DNA of 64,000 nt from Tolypothrix brevis GSE-NOS-MK-07-07A (GTDB lineage Bacteria > Cyanobacteriota > Cyanobacteriia > Cyanobacteriales > Nostocaceae): NCBI GenBank assembly GCA_019358985.1, contig JAHHIJ010000015.1, positions 1 through 64,000 of the forward strand, written 5' to 3'. This document shows positions 1 to 8,254 of the stretch, piece by piece (within the stretch, counting starts at the first letter, position 1; the number at the start of each line of letters is the position of its first letter). The notes beneath the pieces were generated by a model that ran no database searches, was not told where the DNA came from, and saw only the letters and a list, made by a program, of their open reading frames with translations. The position numbers and the translations under genes are program-made.

Positions 1-127
1 TTGACAGCTTTTTCCAATTCTTCTCTGCTCTGTTTAATTTCAAAAAAGCAATTTGAGACCCATCACACTTACACCAAATAGACCCTTGTTCATAATTTAG
101 CGCAACTTCATACAGAAATGGTATTAC
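1..127 (-). other. Open frame continuing past the stop of the 128-394 gene, to the window edge
   Basis: On the minus strand the frame of the neighbouring 88-residue gene stays open for 42 more codons after its TAA (128-130), reaching the window edge. The composition looks protein-like, with stretches such as LYEVALNYEQGSIWCKCDG and a Glu/Lys-rich end. There is no ATG, GTG or TTG just after the stop. It may be the distal part of a gene broken by a nonsense change, or noncoding sequence that is open by chance. Confidence 0.3.
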
Positions 128-394
128 TTAACTGTGACGGTGAATACTTTTTGCAGAAGCTTTGCGATCGCAACGGTAAGGATAAAGCCACTCACATTTG
201 AAGAGTCCGTGGCTGTATTTTTCAAAAATAGTGCCGGCATGTATTCCTGGTGCTAAATCAATCCCAGCTTTTGTTTTTATCTCGTATAGCTTGGGAAAAG
301 CTGCTATTAAAACAGCTAAAACCGCAAAAAAACAAAAGAAAATAGTTGTAACTTTGGAAACTTTTTGGGAGTTACTGTTAAGGTTTTTAGACAT
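128..394 (-). CDS. Hypothetical small single-pass membrane protein
   Basis: Unrecognised protein of 88 residues. After a polar Asn/Ser/Lys N-terminus, residues ~15-37 form one strongly hydrophobic segment (VTTIFFCFFAVLAVLIAAF), so a membrane anchor or uncleaved signal is likely. The C-terminal half has two Cys in FKCEWLYPYRC. The start is ATG at 394 with no convincing ribosome binding site. The frame stays open beyond the TAA, so the gene could be the first part of a longer, interrupted one. No function can be proposed. Confidence 0.45.
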   Translation of the reverse strand: MSKNLNSNSQKVSKVTTIFFCFFAVLAVLIAAFPKLYEIKTKAGIDLAPGIHAGTIFEKYSHGLFKCEWLYPYRCDRKASAKSIHRHS

Positions 395-661
395 ATTGCC
401 AAGAAACTAACAGTCAATATTACCTCATAAATTGAAATGTCGCCGAAAGCGGTGATCAGTTTTATAGCGTTTCTCAGACATTTTCCAACTCCAAATCTAA
501 ATCAATGCCACTAGTTGAGATGCTTCGACCTTTGAAGCGCAAGCGCTCTATAAACACCCATACCAAGCGGCTGCCTATAAGTTATAAAAATATTTGTATA
601 ATTAGAGACGCATTCATATTTCCTCTGTCAACACACGACGTGTACTTTAGGAAGGTCTTTT

Positions 662-1681
662 ATGAAGAGTTTAGATAAGGCAAAACAGATCGTATCTCCC
701 TGGTGGCGCTGGCCTCTTGAAGCTCTATTCCCTGATAAAAAATTTGATGGACAATTCCAAAATCCAGGTAGCGAAGAGGTTTTTGATTTTGACTGCGTAA
801 TGGCATCTCTTAACGCAATCACCACGATTGCATCCCAAATCGCCTATTATCCAGAAAACGATCAGCGCGAACTTTTTGCAATATTTATCTCTGGGCTGGG
901 ACAAAGTGAGTCGGAGTCTTCAAAAAGGAGCCGCAGGTATGCGACTACTCTCTTAACTGGCATTGCCAATATGAACAACTCCACATTTCTTAAACAATAT
1001 CCAATTATCGGTTTCATTAACCGATACCTTGACTGGATTAATGCAGGTCTTGATTATCTTGGTTTATCTGGTAGTCCAGTCATTGAAAATGCGGCAACTT
1101 TGATTAATTATGCCGTAATCAACTCGATAAATCTCAATTTATCAGGCGATAGTCTTGGAACAATTTTCTTGGCTAGAGCTATTAAACTTGCTAAAAGAAA
1201 GTTCATTTGTAAACGCGCTAGGGTGTTTGACTTTCGAGAACGACGAATTCAAGAACAGAAGTGGAAACAGCGTACTAGTCAACTCATTAATGTCTTAACT
1301 TTCGGAAACGGCTATCGAAAATGGGTACTAGGTCCAAATTACATTATGGTTTTCATTCAAGGCGATCCATTAGCAGAGAAATATGGAATTACACCCCAAA
1401 GAGCTATTAAGCAAAAACGAGACGATATAAAATTTTTGATATTTCCGCGTTTGTTTCCTGAAGGCAGCTTTGAAACCCATAATATGATGTTTACAATCGA
1501 ATTTCTTCGCCAAACTTTTCAAAATAATCAGATTGAAATTGGTGATTTTACTGGTTTATATAACAAACTAAATTCCAACACCCTAAAAATTGCTACACCC
1601 GATGAAGTATCATGGCCCAGCGACATGAAAAAATATGTATGGAATCAAGACAGTCTCAAGTCAATTCCATCTTTATCGTGA
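662..1681 (+). CDS. Hypothetical protein, possible alpha/beta-hydrolase fold
   Basis: 339 residues; ATG at 662 with AGGAAGG six bases upstream, a good Shine-Dalgarno. I do not recognise a named family. The best clue is LSGDSLGT near residues 160-167, which fits the GxSxG nucleophile elbow of alpha/beta hydrolases and sits after a beta-like stretch (NLNL) and before a helix, as in lipases. A later FIQGDPLAEKYG and a His in FETHNMMF (~residue 275) could hold the acid and base of a triad. There is no signal peptide or clear membrane segment, so it is probably cytoplasmic. It stands alone between repeat-rich spacers. The hydrolase idea is inference from one motif. Confidence 0.6.
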   Translation: MKSLDKAKQIVSPWWRWPLEALFPDKKFDGQFQNPGSEEVFDFDCVMASLNAITTIASQIAYYPENDQRELFAIFISGLGQSESESSKRSRRYATTLLTGIANMNNSTFLKQYPIIGFINRYLDWINAGLDYLGLSGSPVIENAATLINYAVINSINLNLSGDSLGTIFLARAIKLAKRKFICKRARVFDFRERRIQEQKWKQRTSQLINVLTFGNGYRKWVLGPNYIMVFIQGDPLAEKYGITPQRAIKQKRDDIKFLIFPRLFPEGSFETHNMMFTIEFLRQTFQNNQIEIGDFTGLYNKLNSNTLKIATPDEVSWPSDMKKYVWNQDSLKSIPSLS

Positions 1682-1701
1682 CACAAATTGCTGCATTTTT
1701 T

Positions 1702-1790
1702 ACATATAGCAGATTGCGTTGTGATTAAATATATGTAGAGACGTTCCGGCGGAACGTCTCAGAGCGCCGGCGGAACGTCTCAGAGCGGAA
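1702..1790. repeat. Hairpin repeat with duplicated GGCGGAACGTCT module
   Basis: Intergenic repeat downstream of the 662-1681 gene. AGACGTTCCGGCGGAACGTCT is a near-perfect palindrome, and its right half with CAGAGCG is repeated directly behind it. The leader (AGATTGCGTTGT then ATTAAATA) is shared with a second repeat at 54281-54341, where the palindrome core is AGACGTAGCA/TGCTACGTCT instead, so the two are copies of one family with different cores. The rest of 1791-1961 shows no feature. Confidence 0.6.
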
Positions 1791-1961
1791 ATTCAACAAG
1801 GTTATGCCAATCGGCAGATTGACAAACTACCTGCACCGTTTTATGATGTCCAAAATAACATTCTTATTTAGTGCGATCGCTATCATAAAAAAATTAAACG
1901 CACATATTAAAATTAGCGAGGGCTGAAGCCCTCACTTTTAAGCACGCTCCGTGCTTACTAC

Positions 1962-2053
1962 TAGACATCTCCATAAATTAACTATGCGTTGCCCCAAACC
2001 CTTGATTAGACGTAGCAGTGCTACGTCTCTACATTGTTTTCTGGAGATGTCTA
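1962..2053. repeat. 92-bp palindromic element, copy A (TAGACATCTCC termini)
   Basis: Begins TAGACATCTCCA and ends TGGAGATGTCTA, perfect 12-bp terminal inverted repeats. The interior holds ATGCGTTGCCCCAAACCCTTG followed by the hairpin AGACGTAGCA/TGCTACGTCT. An element of identical length and almost identical sequence lies at 20903-20994, with further copies at 3284-3377, 17412-17541 and a partial one at 2637-2710. It encodes no protein, so if mobile it would have to be mobilised in trans, like a MITE. Its right terminus supplies the stop codon of the neighbouring minus-strand gene. Confidence 0.75.
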
Positions 2054-2569
2054 CTGTTTAACTTGAACCACTTCAAACTCGAAAGCCGCAATACGCCGAT
2101 TATCAATGTAAACTTCTATCTTATGCTTACCACTCGGATCGCCAGGGGCAATAGTCCAGAAGTTTTGAATCATACCATTTTGAGCCTTCTGTGTACGAGT
2201 AGTTACACCTTCAGTCCCATTTGCTGTTAGTGAGAAGTTTTCACCATTATCTGTACCCCAGTTTTCTGGTTGTTTTGGCAATCGCAGAACTTCTCGCCAT
2301 GTTACTTCACCATTGTAATCTTTAAGTTGAATTCGCCATCCGTAACGCTTTTTCTCTTGAAGTGGTACTCTCATTGTCGGAATGAAGGTAACATTACCTC
2401 TGGCGCCAACTCTCTCAACTCCGAATTCAGCTTTTGTGACAGAAATCAGTTTAGGATTGCTAGATTGAGAAGTTGCAAGAGCCTGATCCGCCAAAACCGA
2501 AGTGATCAAGGGAGATGTCAACCAAAAAGAAGCCAGCACAAGGGTAGTTGCCCAAACTCTCAAAAACAT
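2051..2569 (-). CDS. Secreted protein resembling DUF3859
   Basis: 172 residues with an N-terminal signal peptide (hydrophobic residues ~6-25, likely cleavage after VLADQALA). The mature part looks like a small all-beta domain: AEFGVERVG near the start, a YGWRIQLKD strand, and a conserved-looking end FWTIAPGDPSGKHKIEVY followed by a hydrophobic strand. This arrangement recalls the DUF3859 domain of unknown function; I could not confirm it by search. Probably periplasmic. The start is ATG at 2569. The TAG stop (2051-2053) is formed by the terminus of repeat copy A, so the original C-terminus may have differed slightly. Confidence 0.65.
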   Translation of the reverse strand: MFLRVWATTLVLASFWLTSPLITSVLADQALATSQSSNPKLISVTKAEFGVERVGARGNVTFIPTMRVPLQEKKRYGWRIQLKDYNGEVTWREVLRLPKQPENWGTDNGENFSLTANGTEGVTTRTQKAQNGMIQNFWTIAPGDPSGKHKIEVYIDNRRIAAFEFEVVQVKQ

Positions 2570-2636
2570 ACTTTTTCTACGAGATATTCCTACTTATTAA
2601 TAGAGGAATATCAACTCGCGTTCCGGACACACTCTA

Positions 2637-2710
2637 TAGACATCTCCAGAGTCATACCTAGAGACTACCAAGTGCTACGTCTAATCAAGGGTTTCGGGCA
2701 ACTTCAATTT
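2637..2710. repeat. Partial copy B of the TAGACATCTCC element
   Basis: Starts TAGACATCTCCAGA and contains GTGCTACGTCTAATCAAGG and GGTTTCGGGCAAC, the reverse-complement order of copy A. The distal inverted terminus (GTCTA) is missing, so the copy is truncated or degenerate. It lies in the spacer between the DUF3859-like gene and the small secreted protein at 2811. Confidence 0.6.
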
Positions 2711-2810
2711 CATCACAAAGCCTAAACCAATTCTCAGCTTAAATTAATTTTTTCACAGGAACTAGAGCTTAAGCTTATATCAGAAACGAAACGAAGGACA
2801 TTAAAACAAT

Positions 2811-3062
2811 ATGAAATTCAAGTTTTTAGCAATTTTGGGTATCGCTCTTGTTTTAAACCTAAGCTATGGAAAAGAGGCAAGCGCCAAGCAAGTAACCACA
2901 CAGATGCAAAAATCAACAACTGCAAGCACTCCTGTTGCACAGATGGTGAAAACAGCCGATGATTCTGAAACCTTTAAAGCTCAAGAACATCCTACTCAAG
3001 GTCCCGTTCGCACAGTTACCGAAAAAGAAAAGCCTTCTGTAGAAGTTAAAGTCCGTAAGTAA
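2811..3062 (+). CDS. Small secreted hypothetical protein
   Basis: 83 residues. A typical Sec signal peptide (FKFLAILGIALVLNLSYG, cleavage near KEASA-KQ) is followed by a short, hydrophilic, probably disordered region rich in Thr, Ser, Lys and Glu with no Cys. The start ATG at 2811 has a GAAGGA box about 14 bases upstream. The charged, low-complexity tail (VTEKEKPSVEVKVRK) suggests a periplasmic or exported peptide. I recognise no family. Confidence 0.5.
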   Translation: MKFKFLAILGIALVLNLSYGKEASAKQVTTQMQKSTTASTPVAQMVKTADDSETFKAQEHPTQGPVRTVTEKEKPSVEVKVRK

Positions 3063-3206
3063 GTCGGAATTAAAAAAGTAACATATTTGAAGGTCATACA
3101 AATCGTTGAATAGCCTATAAATAGGCGACTACAGAGTTTTCACACAACTAAATATAGATTGGTTTTATCGCGCCAGCTTACAAGATAAGACTGGGAAGTT
3201 TGAAAG

Positions 3207-3255
3207 CCACTGAGCAAGCATTGCTACGCAATGCCTTGCGTGCTTCAGACAGTGG
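3207..3255. other. Nested inverted repeat, possible RNA hairpin
   Basis: CCACTG (3207-3212) pairs with CAGTGG (3250-3255) and encloses a further stem CATTG-ctacg-CAATG flanked by imperfect GCAAG/CTTGC. It lies in the 409-base spacer 3063-3471, which otherwise holds only repeat copy C. It could be another interspersed repeat or a transcript-end structure; no T-run follows. Confidence 0.3.
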
Positions 3256-3283
3256 ATGAAAAACGACTCAGGCAGTATTGTAA

Positions 3284-3377
3284 TAGACATCTCCAGATTC
3301 ATACGTAAAGACGTTCCACGGTCACGTCTCTACAAGGGTTTCGGGCAACGCATAATTAATTTTCACTCCTATGTCTA
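3284..3377. repeat. Palindromic element, copy C (inverted orientation)
   Basis: 94 bp, beginning TAGACATCTCCAGA and ending CCTATGTCTA. Read on the minus strand it contains TATGCGTTGCCCGAAACCC then the AGACGT hairpin, matching copies A and E. The core hairpin here is ACGTTCCACGGTCACGT rather than ACGTAGCAGTGCTACGT, so the core varies between copies while the ends are kept. Confidence 0.65.
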
Positions 3378-3471
3378 ATAGTTACGACTTAGGTTTTTGC
3401 TTCATAGCACCAGCCTTAACAGAATTGTTATACTGTTGACGCACTGCGATGCACTAGGCTTGTGACGAAGG

Positions 3472-5334
3472 ATGACAACAACGCTGCTAAACAATCGCTA
3501 TCAAGTAATCGAGATACTCGGCGCCGGTGGGTTTGGTGAAACCTTTCTGGCAGAAGATACCCATATGCCTTCTCGCCGTCGCTGTGCGATTAAGCAACTC
3601 AAACCCATCGCTGCCAATGATCCGCAAACTTACAAACTGATTCGACAGCGCTTTGAACGAGAAGCGGCGACTTTAGAACATCTTGGCAAAAGTAGTGACC
3701 AAATTCCCGAACTTTACGCCTACTTTCCTGAAAATGGGCAGTTTTATTTGGTTCAAGAATGGATTCACGGTCAAACCCTAACACAGATTGTCGCAGATAA
3801 AGGATTACTCAACGAAACAACCGTACGAGAAATTCTTTTGCGTCTGCTGTCAGTTTTGGATTACGTCCATAGCAAAGGCATTATCCACAGGGATATCAAG
3901 CCGGATAATATTATTTTGCGCTCTAGCGACGACAAGCCGATTTTAATTGATTTTGGTGCAGTCAAAGAAACAATCCGTTCGGTTGTCGGTACACCTGGAT
4001 ATCCGACTCAATCCCTTGTGATGGGTACACCTGGATATATGCCGAGTGAACAAGCTGTGGGACGCCCAGTTTATGCCACTGATATATATAGTTTAGGCTT
4101 AACGGCGATTTATTTACTGACTGGCAAACATCCGCAAGAACTAGAAACCAACCAGCAAACAGGGGAAATACTTTGGCTTGAATATGCGCCGAATGTATCT
4201 GATACTTTTGCGGCAATACTAAATCAGGCGATTAAACCGCACCCAGGCGATCGCTATTCCACTGCTAGCAAAATGCTACATGCTTTACAGTCAGCTAGTT
4301 CTATTCCCCCACAAGCATCGCCAACTGCTGCCACAATCGCTTTAAATCCCGTAGTTGCCCAAAAGCAAACTCAGACACCTCCCACGCAAATCAGGCATAA
4401 CGGAAACTGGCAAAAGCCTGCTTGGATTGTCGGTGGTTTAGTTGTGGGTAGCTTATTTGGTGCAGTAGCGATCGCTAATCTGACTCGTCAACCCCAGCCG
4501 GAAGATTCAATTACGACATCGCCCGAACCGGAAATTACTCAAAAAGCTACGGGAGTAACTCCAACTCCTTCCCCAGAATCTCCAGTTTACACCAACGAAC
4601 CCGCCGATACGCCCGTTGCTTCCAAAGCTGCCCCAGTACGAATTATACCGATATCACCGCCGCAACCAGCAAATCCTGCGCCCCAAATTGTAGCCACTAC
4701 GCAGCCAGAAACCCAGGAAACATCTACTTCGTTAGATGATAAATCAGATACATCTGTACCGATAGAACCTGATGAAACCCCCGCAGCATCTACCCCACAG
4801 CCACAAACCGAAAATCAATCTCCTACCCCTGATGTAAGTCTACCACCCAAGAAAAGCAAAAAACCTCCCAAGGAAGCGATCGCTTTCTCCAGCACACAAA
4901 GCGTCCCCGCATTTCCTACAGGTACGGCAAGAAGCACCGTAGAAGCCACTTTGGGCAAACCAGCCAAAGATTTAAGAGGTGCTTGGAGAAATACCCGTGC
5001 TGTCACTTACACGTTAGTACCGAATCAAATTGACCTTGGTTACTTATTTGACCGCAATTCGGGAGAATTGCGCCAAACTGAAGCCGCTTTTGCCCAATCT
5101 GTAGACCCCCAAGTAATGCAGACAACCTTAGAAGGAATGTTAGGTGGGCAAGCAACTGAAGAAATAAAGCAGGGACTGCAACAAATCCAACAACGTCAAA
5201 AAGATAATGTCAGCTTTACCCAAGGTGGATTAAAAGGTCAGATTGTGCGTCAGGATTGTGATTTAATTTACATCAGCATTTGGGATGCCAACTTACATGA
5301 CTTTGTGAGTGTGTCTCAAAACAGAAAGTGTTAA
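3472..5334 (+). CDS. Membrane-anchored Ser/Thr protein kinase
   Basis: 620-residue eukaryote-like kinase. The kinase domain (~10-275) has the glycine loop GAGGFGET (17-24), the ATP lysine in AIKQLK (K41), the catalytic loop HRDIKPDN (H139-N146) and DFGAVKE (D160). The activation segment holds GTPGY twice (VVGTPGYPTQSLVMGTPGYM). A Pro-rich juxtamembrane part leads to one membrane helix (~318-340, WIVGGLVVGSLFGAVAIANL), then a Pro/Thr/Ser-rich linker to ~480. The last ~130 residues form a separate extracytoplasmic domain (AFPTGTARSTVEATLGKP onward) of the kind seen behind several cyanobacterial kinases. It should autophosphorylate and sense an external or periplasmic signal; the substrate is unknown. 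Start ATG 3472 follows GAAGG. Confidence 0.92.
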   Translation: MTTTLLNNRYQVIEILGAGGFGETFLAEDTHMPSRRRCAIKQLKPIAANDPQTYKLIRQRFEREAATLEHLGKSSDQIPELYAYFPENGQFYLVQEWIHGQTLTQIVADKGLLNETTVREILLRLLSVLDYVHSKGIIHRDIKPDNIILRSSDDKPILIDFGAVKETIRSVVGTPGYPTQSLVMGTPGYMPSEQAVGRPVYATDIYSLGLTAIYLLTGKHPQELETNQQTGEILWLEYAPNVSDTFAAILNQAIKPHPGDRYSTASKMLHALQSASSIPPQASPTAATIALNPVVAQKQTQTPPTQIRHNGNWQKPAWIVGGLVVGSLFGAVAIANLTRQPQPEDSITTSPEPEITQKATGVTPTPSPESPVYTNEPADTPVASKAAPVRIIPISPPQPANPAPQIVATTQPETQETSTSLDDKSDTSVPIEPDETPAASTPQPQTENQSPTPDVSLPPKKSKKPPKEAIAFSSTQSVPAFPTGTARSTVEATLGKPAKDLRGAWRNTRAVTYTLVPNQIDLGYLFDRNSGELRQTEAAFAQSVDPQVMQTTLEGMLGGQATEEIKQGLQQIQQRQKDNVSFTQGGLKGQIVRQDCDLIYISIWDANLHDFVSVSQNRKC

Positions 5335-5336
5335 AT

Positions 5337-5441
5337 ATGATGGTGGTGAAGCGTGAAGATTTGATTGTGCCAATTTTGGATATGACTGGAGTGGTGTCAG
5401 TTAAAGAGTTGGACTGTTTAGACGAATCTGAGTATTTTTGA
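5337..5441 (+). CDS. Possible 34-residue micro-ORF coupled to the kinase
   Basis: ATG at 5337 lies two bases after the kinase TAA, is followed at once by a second ATG, and reads 34 codons to TGA at 5439-5441, one base before a strong terminator hairpin. The peptide begins MMVVKREDLIVPILDMTG and ends in an acidic ELDCLDESEYF. The position between a stop codon and a terminator suggests translation by re-initiation, but there is no own ribosome binding site and no family is recognised. It may be a chance frame. Confidence 0.3.
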   Translation: MMVVKREDLIVPILDMTGVVSVKELDCLDESEYF

Positions 5442-5474
5442 CAAAAGGAGCTGGTTTAACCCAGCTCCTTTTGT
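5442..5474 (+). terminator. Rho-independent terminator of the kinase gene
   Basis: Stem AAAAGGAGCTGG / CCAGCTCCTTTT with a TTTAA-type loop, a perfect 12-bp stem ending in TTTTGTGTTT. It stands about 110 bases after the kinase stop and directly after the micro-ORF. Confidence 0.8.
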
Positions 5475-5639
5475 GTTTAGTGGTGTGGGGAAGGCGATTT
5501 TATTGTGACTTAAAACGCCAACTCTAGAAGATAGTACGATCAAAGTAAGCCATTCATCGGGAACCTAACTTGTGGAGCTAGCACCACTAAGGATTATCAA
5601 AACGCAAGTGAATAAATATTATCCTAAGGAGTACGCAAC

Positions 5640-6758
5640 GTGATGGATTCCAAGAAATACAATGTAGAATTAGCTGATGAAGAAACTTTAGAAGAAGAAG
5701 AACAAGAGGAAAAAGTTACTTTCCAGTATGATCCTGATAAAATTAACATTGTAACTAGGGAACCAACAATAGAGTTATTGCTTAAAAGAATTAATGAAGA
5801 AGCCCTTGATTTAGCACCTGATTTCCAACGTCATGCGAATGTATGGAAAGAAGATGCCCAAAGCAGGCTTATAGAATCTATTATTATCCGCATCCCCATA
5901 CCCGCATTTTATGTAGATGCTACTAATGAAGATAAATGGTTAGTCGTTGATGGATTACAGCGTCTATTTGCACTAAAGCGCTTTCTTCTCGATAAAAAAC
6001 TCAAACTATCTGGATTAGAATATCTTACAAATCTGGAAGGTAAAACCTACGATCAAATTGATCGCAGATACCAACGCCGCATTGAAGAAACTCAACTAAC
6101 AGTATATCTGATCGAAAAAGGCACACCTCCAGAAATTAAATATAATATTTTCAAACGCATTAATACAGGAGGTCTAGCTTTATCTCCTCAAGAATTACGC
6201 CATGCTCTTAATCCTGGTAAGGGAACAAAGTTTTTAACTAAACTTGCTGCATATCCAGAATTTAAACAGGTAGTTAAACTTGGAACCAACCGGAAAATGC
6301 GTATGGATGATCGGGAATTTATACTAGGGTTTTTAGCCTTTACTCTAACTCATTATCAAGATTATGCCGACAACAGAGATACTTTTTTAACTAAAGCACT
6401 ATCTAAGACAAATAAACTTTCTGAAACTGAGTTACATAAGATTGAAACCAATTTTAAAAGAACAATGTTAGCTGCCTGGAACATATTTGGTAAAGATGCA
6501 TTTCGGAAAATATCTACTTCTCAAAAAAAACAGTTTCCTATAAATAAAGCTCTATTTGAATCGTGGTCAGTACTTCTAAGCAAATTGAGTGATGAGCAAA
6601 TAGAAATATTGATAGATAGAAAACAAAAATTGATGGATAAATTCAAGACATATATAGAGAATGATAAGGACTTTTTAGAATCTATATCTCAGGCTGCCGA
6701 GAAAGTACAGTATAGATTTATTACTATAGAAAAAATAATTCAGGAAGTACTTCTATGA
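5640..6758 (+). CDS. DUF262 (GmrSD/ParB-like nuclease fold) protein
   Basis: 372 residues. After an acidic N-terminus (EEETLEEEEQEE type, to ~30) comes a DUF262 domain with its usual signatures: FQRHANVW (~62), a hydrophobic SIIIRIPIPAFYVD strand, and the conserved VVDGLQRL (~101-108), which in the family is the DGQQR-type motif. FKRINTGGLALSPQELRHAL (~171-190) is also typical. DUF262 proteins have a ParB/Srx-like fold and include the GmrS part of the GmrSD nuclease; here there is no HNH half, so nuclease activity is uncertain. GTG 5640 and ATG 5643 are both possible; AAGGAG at 5625-5630 favours GTG 5640. The stop overlaps the ATG of the next gene (ATGA, 6755-6758), so the two are translationally coupled. 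Confidence 0.85.
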   Translation: MMDSKKYNVELADEETLEEEEQEEKVTFQYDPDKINIVTREPTIELLLKRINEEALDLAPDFQRHANVWKEDAQSRLIESIIIRIPIPAFYVDATNEDKWLVVDGLQRLFALKRFLLDKKLKLSGLEYLTNLEGKTYDQIDRRYQRRIEETQLTVYLIEKGTPPEIKYNIFKRINTGGLALSPQELRHALNPGKGTKFLTKLAAYPEFKQVVKLGTNRKMRMDDREFILGFLAFTLTHYQDYADNRDTFLTKALSKTNKLSETELHKIETNFKRTMLAAWNIFGKDAFRKISTSQKKQFPINKALFESWSVLLSKLSDEQIEILIDRKQKLMDKFKTYIENDKDFLESISQAAEKVQYRFITIEKIIQEVLL

Positions 6759-7354
6759 TTGATTCCCTGACACTCACAAATTTTAAGCCTTTTCAAAATC
6801 AACCTCTTACATTTAGACCACTGACACTTTTATCTGGACTTAATAGTACTGGTAAGTCTTCTGTTTTACAAGCCTTGTTATTATTAAGGCAATCTTATCA
6901 AAAAGGCTTGTTATTAGAAAAAGGCTTAGTACTAAATGGTGATTTGATTAATATTGGTACAGCCAAAGATGCTATTTTTGAAGGTGCAGCTAAACAAGAT
7001 GAATTAATCTTTGAAATTCATTGGCAAAATGGCACAAATAGTATATGGAAATTTAAAAATGAAGAAGAAGATATAGGTTCTAATTTTTTACACCTTACTT
7101 CAGAATATGTAGATTCTCAAGTATATGAATTATCCAGTCTTTTTAATCAAAATTTTCATTACATTGAGGCAGAGCGTATAGGTCCTAGAGCATTTAATCA
7201 AATGTCATATGACAAAGTTCAATTACTCGGAACGCTGGGCGCTAGATGTGAATATACATTACATTTCCTTTCAGTCAATGAGAAGAGAATTATTGCTAAT
7301 CACAAATTAAGTCATCCTAATGTAAAAAGTTCACAGCCACAATACAGCGAATAA
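6755..7354 (+). pseudogene. AAA ATPase (AAA_15/DUF3696-type), N-terminal half only
   Basis: 199 residues, starting with the family pattern LTNFKPFQNQPLTFRPLTLL and an intact Walker A, GLNSTGKSS (28-36). ATPases of this SMC/OLD-like group have ~400-500 residues with signature, Walker B and a C-terminal DUF3696; all of that is absent. The frame ends at 7354 while another coding frame (7326-8120) takes over with no space between, so the middle and end of the gene appear deleted. Codon use and AT content match the DUF262 gene. The truncated product could still bind ATP but is unlikely to hydrolyse it. Confidence 0.75.
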
Positions 7355-8120
7355 TTATTCTTTATCTAATTGGCTTGTAGATCCAAATATAGATAGGGAT
7401 GACATACGATTTATTCTCACAGCAGCAAGGACTCCTTTTCTAGAAGACATTCAGGATTCTGAGATTGAAAATAGAAATATACTATCTGATTTTTGCTGTG
7501 AGGGAGAAACTAGTGCCGGTCTTGGCATTGCTTATCTGCTTGAATCTCTTGCTTTAAGCATCAGATCAGAATCGAAATGGAAATCTAATAGTATTGTTCT
7601 GGAAGTTACTTGGTTAGAAGACAGTGAAAACTTGAATTCGGATACAGTAGCAGTTGTTCACGCTAGTAGCAAAGAGCATGTACAAGAACATATTGCTTGG
7701 ATACAGGAGCGTCTGAGAACAGGAGTTCGTGATGGACTGGATTTGTGGAATCGCAAAGAAGATTTATTTCCCTCCCTGCTCTTTTGTCAAAGTGTTAATC
7801 AACAAATACAAAATCTTGGTAATGGTGATCCAATGCTAAGACAGGTTGTCAGAAAATTGTTTGAACTAGAAAACTACTGTAAAACTTGGACAGATGGAGC
7901 TTTTGATTTAAACCTTGTTGCCAGTAAAATTACTCCAGAAAGTGACTCTAGGCTTCAAAAGTTAGAGGAGAAGCTAACCTTTAAGTGTCCTGATGGTGAG
8001 AAACGTATTTTTAGTTGGCATTTGCGGATGACTGGTGCAGGAGCTTGGCGGCTTCATTTATCTGAAGAATTAGGACCAGGTAAAATCATTATTGGGTACA
8101 TTGGCTCTAAAATCCGATGA
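7326..8120 (+). pseudogene. Third gene of the DUF262/ATPase operon, 5' end missing
   Basis: The frame is open for 264 codons from 7326, but the first ATG/GTG/TTG-type start is TTG at 7632, deep inside clearly coding sequence. Upstream codons read NNYSLSNWLVDPNIDRDDI, then FILTAARTPFLEDIQDSE. The later part has WIQERLRTGVRDGLDLWN, LFPSLLFCQSVNQQIQNL and a C-terminal WHLRMTGAGAWRLHL. I do not know a named domain; proteins with this RDGLDLW-LLFC-type layout occur as partners of such ATPases, to my recollection. The lack of a start and the immediate overlap with the truncated ATPase indicate that a deletion joined the two genes out of frame. A shorter product from TTG 7632 (162 residues) is possible. 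Confidence 0.6.
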
Positions 8121-8254
8121 TTTCAGTACTTGATTATAACCCAGTGCGATCGCTCTTCATTACCGTCTCTAATTTCACATAAGAAAGTCTTGACAACTAG
8201 AGAGGTGCGATCGCGCATTCTGCCAAATAGGTGATTTCGTAGCCGGACACGATA

